DNA of 8,282 nt from Deltaproteobacteria bacterium (GTDB lineage: Bacteria; Desulfobacterota; DSM-4660; Desulfatiglandales; Desulfatiglandaceae). The DNA lies in NCBI GenBank assembly GCA_021159525.1, contig JAGHEC010000281.1:1-8282 (forward strand). Reading direction: 5' to 3'. Positions 1 through 4,545 of this stretch are shown piece after piece; the first letter of the stretch is position 1, and every line of letters begins with the position of its first letter. Both the position numbers and the translations under genes were made by a program. The notes beneath the pieces are model-generated. The model was not told the DNA's origin. It saw only the letters and a list, made by a program, of their open reading frames with translations, and did no database searches.

Positions 1-120
1 GGAGCTGTAACCGGTTTTTGTCCCGTCTTGGAGGGGAGGCAGTGACCCCCCACGCGGGCATAACATTGCGCGACTTTGCGTGAAACGTGGCCGTAACGCT
101 TGTATGACTTTGGGCAAACC
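1..120 (-). repeat. Dispersed intergenic repeat, copy 1 (inverted, with duplicated tail)
   Basis: Positions 1-86 are the reverse complement of 7976-8061, with about 79 of 86 bases identical (mismatches at 52, 61, 65, 71, 79, 82 and 83). The element is cut by the left window edge, so its full length is unknown. A second, more diverged version of the tail follows: a TAAC box, a short spacer and GACTTTG-GAAAC-like bases at 61-86 recur as TAAC...GACTTTGGGCAAACC at 94-120, about 33 bases further on. No transposase or target-site duplication is visible. The strand given is relative to copies 2 and 3. The repeat identity is certain; its nature is unknown. Confidence 0.9.
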
Positions 121-279
121 CTGTTTGTCTGCAACGGTCAGGCCGCTTTACCGGCCTTGGGCCATGATCACCCGGTCTGAAACATATTGAAGACTTTTGT
201 GTACTGTATACAAGGAGTTCTGTCAAGATATTTCTCTTCCTGGTTTACAGGTTCCGGGGCCGGGGGTTCCCTCAAGCCT
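121..279. other. Non-coding stretch downstream of mltG
   Basis: No believable gene was found between the repeat and the mltG stop codon. Two small perfect stems are present: CAAAC/GTTTG at 115-127, with a three-base loop, and AGGCCG/CGGCCT at 140-157, with a six-base loop. Neither is followed by a T-run on the minus strand, so no clear intrinsic terminator for mltG can be named. The stretch also contains the leftward promoter/operator candidate at 197-226. Confidence 0.5.
197..226 (-). promoter_or_regulatory. Possible leftward promoter with operator-like palindrome
   Basis: Read on the minus strand, a perfect TTGACA (226-221) is followed, after a 17-base spacer, by TACACA (203-198), which is a poor -10. 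The bases at 197-213 form a 17-base near-perfect inverted repeat, TTGTGTAC-T-GTATACAA, with one G/T mismatch. It overlaps the spacer and the -10, where a repressor dimer could sit. It lies just after the mltG stop and points towards a gene left of the window. GntR-type regulators often bind GTATAC-centred palindromes, but that link is only inference. Confidence 0.25.
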
Positions 280-1287
280 CTACCTTTTCTGGTAGGTATT
301 GATCGCGCGGTTATGTTCCGCCAGGGTCCTGGAAAACTGATGCGTCCCGTCATTCTTGGAGACAAAAAACAGGTAGTCGGTTTGCGCGGGAAACAGGACC
401 GCCTGAATCGCCGCCAGTCCGGGGGAGGCAATGGGGCCAGGGGGCAGGCCTCGTATTCGATACGTGTTGTAGGGCCCTTCCTGTTTGAGATGCCGCCTTG
501 TCAGGTTGCCGTTGAAGTCGGCGATACCGTATATCACTGTTGGATCGCTTTGAAGGCGCATTCCCTTTTTGAGTCGGTTCAAGAAAACGCTCGCAATAAC
601 AGGTCGTTCTTCTCCGCTTCCGGTCTCCTTTTCGATTAGGGATGCGATGGTGACGACCTGTTCAAGGCCCATGCCCGAGGTTTCGATATGCGGCCTCAAG
701 GGCGCGATCTTTTCAAAAAAACGTTTCACCATGACATCTATGATGGACAGGGCTGATTGATCTCTCGAAAACCGGTAGGTATCCGGGTAGAGATATCCTT
801 CAAGTGTGGGACTGGACAGGCCGTACTTGTGCGCCAGATCAGGATCCATGGCAAGGCCAACAAACTTGTCTTTTTTTGTGAGCCCTTTTCTGTCCAGCTC
901 TTGTGCAATCTGTCGGATGGTGAATCCCTCGGGAATGGTGACGGTGTGTGTCAAGACATGACCCTTCGTCAGCATATCAAGGATTTTTAGAGGGGTCATG
1001 GCGCTGCTGAGCCGGTACTCGCCTGCCTTGATACGGGTCCCGGAATGCATTGCCCTGCTCCACAAGACAAGGAGCCCCTTGCTGGAAATGATTCCTTCTT
1101 TTTCCAGCCGGTCTGCAACATCTCTCAGGGTGGCGCCTTGCCGTACATAAAAGACCTGGTCCGGGCCGTGCTCATTCAATGGATGGGTAAGACAGTAGAA
1201 AACTCCCGTCGAGATAAAGATCCCGATCAGGATGAAAAGGGCAAGTCCGAAAAAGATGCCCCTTTTTGCTCGGATGGACATGGACAT
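280..1287 (-). CDS. mltG: Endolytic murein transglycosylase MltG (YceG family)
   Basis: This inner-membrane enzyme cleaves nascent peptidoglycan glycan strands and is thought to set their length near the synthesis machinery. The 335 residues are close to the E. coli length of about 340. A basic N-terminus and one membrane segment (about 9-31) give a single-pass anchor. A LysM-like region (about 46-108, with GATLRDVADRL) precedes the catalytic YceG domain. That domain carries LEGYLYPDTY (162-171), ASLIEKE (215-221) with the expected catalytic Glu219, LQSDPTVIYG (245-254) and the NTYRIRGLPPGPIASPG block (274-290). All hallmark residues are present, so it should be active. The ATG at 1287 has only a weak ribosome binding site, and a second Met lies two codons inside. 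The next gene upstream, the Slt-type transglycosylase, ends about 570 bases away behind a terminator, so mltG probably has its own promoter. The E. coli partners tmk and holB are not adjacent. Confidence 0.96.
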   Translation of the reverse strand: MSMSIRAKRGIFFGLALFILIGIFISTGVFYCLTHPLNEHGPDQVFYVRQGATLRDVADRLEKEGIISSKGLLVLWSRAMHSGTRIKAGEYRLSSAMTPLKILDMLTKGHVLTHTVTIPEGFTIRQIAQELDRKGLTKKDKFVGLAMDPDLAHKYGLSSPTLEGYLYPDTYRFSRDQSALSIIDVMVKRFFEKIAPLRPHIETSGMGLEQVVTIASLIEKETGSGEERPVIASVFLNRLKKGMRLQSDPTVIYGIADFNGNLTRRHLKQEGPYNTYRIRGLPPGPIASPGLAAIQAVLFPAQTDYLFFVSKNDGTHQFSRTLAEHNRAINTYQKR

Positions 1288-1848
1288 TGCTGAACCCAGA
1301 TTGAAAAGAGTTGCGGTATCAGCTTGATAATTAGGGGGATGACAACGAACGTAGTTCCGGGGCAGGATGATTTTTCTTCCGCTCCGGTCCTCCGGGCTGG
1401 TCTCTTCAGTGACTTATCTGCGGGGGACACCCGCCTGCCAAGGCCAATTGAGCGTTCTTGCCAAGACTTTCGTCCCGTGGATCTGCGATGGCAGAAGCAA
1501 GTAACATAGGTAACAAGGCAATGGCGGGCAGGCTTGGCCCCTTTGGCATTCTCGACTTCGTCGAGCTGCGGCTTCCCCCACTGATAAGGCACAAAGAGAC
1601 GGCGCCCTCCCGGCAGTCGCGTCAGAAAAACCCTCCTGCCCCGGGTTATTGAGCTGTTACATCTCTTCATCCTTGTTAATCCACATGATGAAAACAGGGG
1701 CTGAACCACACTCTTATATCGGGCTTAAACAGAAACCGGGGGATTCCACAACGGCCCACCCCGCGTGACGGGAGGATTCAAGGGAAAGAGGCGGTTCGTT
1801 CAGCCACTACTTATATGAGAGGGAGAAGAAAGGTCAAGGTCAAAAAGT
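1288..1848. other. Long intergenic region between mltG and the Slt gene, no convincing gene
   Basis: About 560 bases carry no believable gene. Overlapping frames stay open on both strands. The longest is on the minus strand (1709-1227, 160 residues); it runs out of frame into mltG, is rich in Arg and Cys, and matches no family I recognise. A perfect hairpin CTCGAC-TTC-GTCGAG lies at 1551-1565 without a T-run. A minus-strand TTGTCA (1345-1340) could serve as a -35 for mltG, but no good -10 follows it. The size and open-frame character resemble an intergenic element or decayed sequence, or a long 5' leader of mltG. No similarity to the terminal repeats was seen by eye. Confidence 0.5.
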
Positions 1849-1868
1849 AAAAAATCAGACCCTGTCTG
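1849..1868 (-). terminator. Intrinsic terminator of the Slt gene, overlapping its stop codon
   Basis: On the minus strand, CAGAC-AGG-GTCTG forms a five-base-pair stem with a three-base loop (1868-1856). It is followed at once by ATTTTTT and, after AC, a further T-run. The TGA stop at 1857-1855 starts within the 3' arm, so the last codons of the gene form the hairpin. The stem is short but the U-tract is strong. It would separate this gene from mltG downstream. Confidence 0.6.
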
Positions 1869-2514
1869 TTTCCCGTCCCGCTTCTTGCTGAAAGTAGCGG
1901 TAATAGGCAAAGACCTTTTCGATATAGCGCCGGGTTGCCTTGAAGGGGGGGATGCCCTGGCGCCGCTTTACCAGGGTGATGCCCGCATTGTAGGCGGCCA
2001 GGGCCATTTTGAGATCGTGGTCGAATTCCTCTAAAAGCTGCTTTAAATATCTGACCCCGGCATCCACATTGTGCTCCGGATCGAAGGCATCCTCGACGCC
2101 TAATGCCTCGGCGGTTTCGGGCATTAACTGCATAAGGCCGGCAGCGCCCCTGCTGGAAAGAGCCGAGGGATTATACGCCGATTCGGCCATAATGATGGCC
2201 TTGACAAGGGCCGGATCCACCTCGTATCGCGATGCAGCCTTTAAAATAATAGGATTAAAGATCCTGGATCTTTTTTCCACTGAGGCAGGGACCTCAATAG
2301 AAGGGACTGCTGCTTCATCTTGATGGGACACCGCTTCTTCGGCGGTCTGTACGGGCATTTCAGCCTTGCTTTCAGGCATTGGCCGGTAATCGGCATTGCG
2401 TGGTCGGGGCTCTCCAAGGGGATTGTATGTAAGAAAGGTGAACGCCAGCACCATCCCGGAGATCAGGGCAATCCTGGTGCGGCGATTCGATATGATGAAC
2501 GCCTCCTCATCCAT
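1855..2514 (-). CDS. Membrane-anchored lytic murein transglycosylase, Slt/GH23 fold
   Basis: It probably cleaves the MurNAc-GlcNAc bond of peptidoglycan in the periplasm, leaving 1,6-anhydro ends. The 219 residues comprise a short cytoplasmic tail, one hydrophobic segment (about 14-30) with no lipobox Cys, a Pro/Glu-rich linker (about 31-80) and a C-terminal SLT domain (about 86-210). The domain has the expected catalytic Glu111 in AESAYNPSALSSRGAAGLMQLMP (split: AESAYN at 110-115, GLMQLMP at 126-132), AYNAG at 174-178 and the closing ATRRYIEKVFAYY segment (193-205). The ATG at 2514 has an AGGAGAG ribosome binding site about nine bases upstream, which supports this start. It resembles small stand-alone Slt enzymes rather than full-length Slt70. 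The family is clear, but I cannot assign a named orthologue. It lies between maf and mltG in the same orientation, with sizeable gaps on both sides. Confidence 0.93.
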   Translation of the reverse strand: MDEEAFIISNRRTRIALISGMVLAFTFLTYNPLGEPRPRNADYRPMPESKAEMPVQTAEEAVSHQDEAAVPSIEVPASVEKRSRIFNPIILKAASRYEVDPALVKAIIMAESAYNPSALSSRGAAGLMQLMPETAEALGVEDAFDPEHNVDAGVRYLKQLLEEFDHDLKMALAAYNAGITLVKRRQGIPPFKATRRYIEKVFAYYRYFQQEAGRETDRV

Positions 2515-2803
2515 AACAGGGCTCTCCTATGCGGCAATTTGATTCAAAGGGTTTATAAGGTGACAACCAGGGTTCTTGTTTAAATTTCTGCAATGCTAGC
2601 AATTTTTGTACCATAATTGCGAAAAAAGGGGTAACACCTTGCTTTTATAAGTCTATTTAGATGTCAGGGAAGGATGCGGGAGTTTCCTTCGTCTGGTCAA
2701 CTGTGGCATTTTAGCCTCATTTCCCTTGTGTACGGGGAGCGTTCGGGGGCTTGACGACCGGATAAAGGCCGGGGAGTTAGTCCTCCAAACAGGCGGGATC
2801 CGA
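2515..2803. other. Intergenic region between maf and the Slt gene
   Basis: No gene is apparent in these 289 bases. It should hold the promoter of the Slt gene: a TATAAA-like -10 occurs on the minus strand near 2560, but no good -35 accompanies it. A six-base stem GAAGGA/TCCTTC lies at 2669-2690. Bases near 2729-2760 resemble, in inverted orientation and with gaps, bases near 8175-8194. A weak terminator candidate is listed separately. Confidence 0.45.
2622..2640 (-). terminator. Weak intrinsic terminator candidate for tatD-maf
   Basis: On the minus strand a four-base-pair AAGG/CCTT stem (2640-2637 with 2629-2626) runs straight into a run of six T. It lies about 165 bases after the maf stop. 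The U-tract is good but the stem is weak, so termination here is uncertain. Confidence 0.25.
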
Positions 2804-3427
2804 TCAGAGGGGAAAGCCTGGTATGGCCCCTACGTGGCTTAGGGCCTTGATCAGGGCGCAGACAGGGAGGCCGACCACATTTGTGTAAGAGCCGAAAATG
2901 GATTCCACCATAAATGCCCCGATCCCCTGAATGGCATAGGCCCCGGCCTTGCCGAAGGGTTCACCGGTTAGGATGTAGGCCCTTATCTCCGCATGGTCCA
3001 AGGGCTTGAAACGGACCGTTGTGCTGACCGCCTCTGAGTGAACCGTACGACCGGAAGGGTCCAGGATGCAGAAGCCTGTAATGACCCGGTGGTCTCTCCC
3101 GCTTAAAAGAGACAGCATCTCTTCTGCTTCGGCCGCATCCTTGGGTTTACCCAGGGCCCTTTCCAATACAACCACCATGCTGTCCGCCCCCAGAATCCAG
3201 CTTTCTCCTGCCAGGGACCGGACCCGCACCGCCTTTTTTTCGGCCAGGGCTTGGCAGATCTCCATCGGGTCATTGCCTGTTGCCGATTCATCCACATGGG
3301 AAGGGATTATCCGAAAAGGGATCTGCATTTGGCTTAAGAGACGTTTCCGCCGGGGTGATGCAGATGCCAGGACCAGGGGATGATCCCGCGCAATCGCCCT
3401 CCCCTGCCCTGCTAAACAATCACTCAT
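2804..3427 (-). CDS. maf: Maf-family nucleoside triphosphate pyrophosphatase (dTTP/UTP type)
   Basis: This cytosolic enzyme hydrolyses non-canonical or excess nucleotides (dTTP, UTP and modified forms) to the monophosphate and pyrophosphate. Maf overproduction blocks septation in Bacillus, hence the name. The 207 residues slightly exceed the usual 190-200 because about 16 residues precede the core. Motifs run in order: LASASPRR (20-27), DES (46-48), GADS with the catalytic-type Asp82 (80-83), GKP (93-95), SGRDHRVITG (109-118), EPFGKAGAYAIQG (156-168) and GSYTNVVGLP (179-188). GAD[T/S], KAGAYAIQG and GSY match the YhdE/dTTPase branch rather than the m7GTPase YceF branch, which has GSDQ. The ATG at 3427 follows the tatD stop by five bases, with a GGGGAG ribosome binding site overlapping the end of tatD, so the two are co-transcribed and probably translationally coupled. 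Confidence 0.95.
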   Translation of the reverse strand: MSDCLAGQGRAIARDHPLVLASASPRRKRLLSQMQIPFRIIPSHVDESATGNDPMEICQALAEKKAVRVRSLAGESWILGADSMVVVLERALGKPKDAAEAEEMLSLLSGRDHRVITGFCILDPSGRTVHSEAVSTTVRFKPLDHAEIRAYILTGEPFGKAGAYAIQGIGAFMVESIFGSYTNVVGLPVCALIKALSHVGAIPGFPL

Positions 3428-3432
3428 GCCAG

Positions 3433-4215
3433 CTACTCCCCGGCGTCTCGGGGCAGTTGGAAAAGGGCGCGGGCGTTCTTTGTGGTCTCCCGTGCCGCTT
3501 CCTCAAACGATATTTCCCTCAGCCTCGCAATTTCCATGGCGGTATAATACACGTGAGCCGGCTCATTTCGCTTGCCACGTCTGGGCTCAGGGGACAGAAA
3601 AGGTGAGTCGGTCTCGATCAACATGCAACTGAGGGGAATAGCCGTGGCGACTTCCTTAATTTGTTTGGCCTTTTTGTAAGTTATTGTCCCGGGTATGGAG
3701 ATGAAATACCCCAGATCCATGAAGGCCCGAGCAAGATCCACATCCCCTGAAAAGCAATGGATCACGCCTTTTCTTTCTCCCTTCCCCATCCTCTTGAGTA
3801 TAGAAAAGGTTGCTTCATGGGCCTCCCGATCATGGATGATCACGGGAAGATTCAGATCCCTTGCCAGGGCAAGTTGATCTTCGAAGATCCGCACCTGGGC
3901 CTCGGTTGAAGCATACCCCCGAAAATAATCAAGGCCGATTTCTCCCCATGCCACCACAGGGGCCTCGGATGCCAGTTGGGCCAGATGGTCCAAGTCCGAA
4001 GTTTTGCACGTTTCCGCATGGTGGGGGTGGTACCCCACGGCGCATGAGATATATGCATGTTTTTGGGCCAGATTCAGGGCAGCCATGGAACTGGTGAGAT
4101 CAATGCCTACACTGATTATATGACAAACGCCGGTCTGGATGGCGCGGGCCAGGACATCATCCCGGTCCTTTTCAAAATCCTCCATATCAAGATGCGCATG
4201 ACTGTCGATCAACAT
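3433..4215 (-). CDS. tatD: TatD-family metal-dependent hydrolase (DNase)
   Basis: A cytosolic TIM-barrel metallo-hydrolase of the amidohydrolase superfamily. Characterised members are 3'-5' exonucleases active on single-stranded DNA or RNA, linked to repair of oxidative damage. The length of 260 residues is standard. All metal ligands can be placed: His6 and His8 in DSHAHLD (4-10), Glu92 in GEIGLDYF (91-98), His128 in IHDREAH (127-133), His153 in HCFSGD (153-158) and Asp203 in ETDSPFLSP (201-209). The family's RGKRNEPAHV loop is at 213-222. The ATG at 4215 is preceded by AGGAA at a suitable distance. It is the first gene of a tatD-maf operon and diverges from the assembly ATPase gene. The frequent neighbour metG is absent here. 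The precise orthologue (TatD, YcfH or YjjV type) cannot be fixed; YcfH-like is plausible given the maf and mltG context. Confidence 0.95.
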   Translation of the reverse strand: MLIDSHAHLDMEDFEKDRDDVLARAIQTGVCHIISVGIDLTSSMAALNLAQKHAYISCAVGYHPHHAETCKTSDLDHLAQLASEAPVVAWGEIGLDYFRGYASTEAQVRIFEDQLALARDLNLPVIIHDREAHEATFSILKRMGKGERKGVIHCFSGDVDLARAFMDLGYFISIPGTITYKKAKQIKEVATAIPLSCMLIETDSPFLSPEPRRGKRNEPAHVYYTAMEIARLREISFEEAARETTKNARALFQLPRDAGE

Positions 4216-4421
4216 AAAGCATTCCTGTTACGGTTCCTATGGGTTCAGAAATTCCACAGATTCCTTCTGTGGCCTGAGGGGCACAGTTGTTTTTATAATC
4301 GATTCGATGCCCTTTGGCAAACAAATCCGGCTGCAAATGAGGACCCATGATCCCTTCCTCAATATCCGGCCCCGGGTTTATCTCTAAGCCCAACCTCTTT
4401 GGATCACGCCCAACAATTCTG

Positions 4422-4450
4422 TTGCATAAGCCCTGAAATGCCTTTAATAT
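4422..4450 (+). promoter_or_regulatory. Candidate sigma-70-type promoter for the GAF-ATPase gene
   Basis: TTGCAT (4422-4427) and TAATAT (4445-4450) are separated by exactly 17 bases. The match is moderate (3/6 and 4/6). It would give a leader of roughly 90 bases containing an AAGGAGA tract (4494-4500) too far upstream to act on the chosen start, and the hairpin at 4508-4534. Confidence 0.3.
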
Positions 4451-4507
4451 TATTTTTGTAGAAGCAGTGTCTCATAACCCTTGCCTCTAACCTAAGGAGA
4501 CGGAAGG

Positions 4508-4534
4508 CCCTTTCACGTTACTTTTGTCAAAGGG
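4508..4534 (+). promoter_or_regulatory. Possible leader hairpin covering the ribosome binding site
   Basis: CCCTTT (4508-4513) pairs perfectly with AAAGGG (4529-4534) across a 15-base loop. AGGG at 4531-4534, the only Shine-Dalgarno-like bases near the ATG at 4546, lies in the 3' arm, so folding would hide it. The six-pair stem with a large loop is modest and may be chance. Confidence 0.25.
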
Positions 4535-4545
4535 ATCAGTAAGCG

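Larger units (their letters stand above)
4216..4545. promoter_or_regulatory. Divergent intergenic region between tatD and the GAF-ATPase gene
   Basis: These 330 bases must hold promoters for both divergent genes. A perfect seven-base stem CCACAGA-TTCCT-TCTGTGG lies at 4254-4272, close to the tatD start and so in its leader. An exact TATAAT occurs on the plus strand at 4294-4299, but without a recognisable -35. AT-rich bases at 4443-4456 include the best plus-strand -10 candidate, listed separately. No coding signal was seen. Confidence 0.5.

Noticed and set aside
1227..1709. A 160-codon minus-strand frame upstream of and overlapping mltG
   Set aside because: Arg/Cys-rich composition, no domain, out-of-frame overlap with mltG, and competing open frames on the other strand; kept only as part of the intergenic description.
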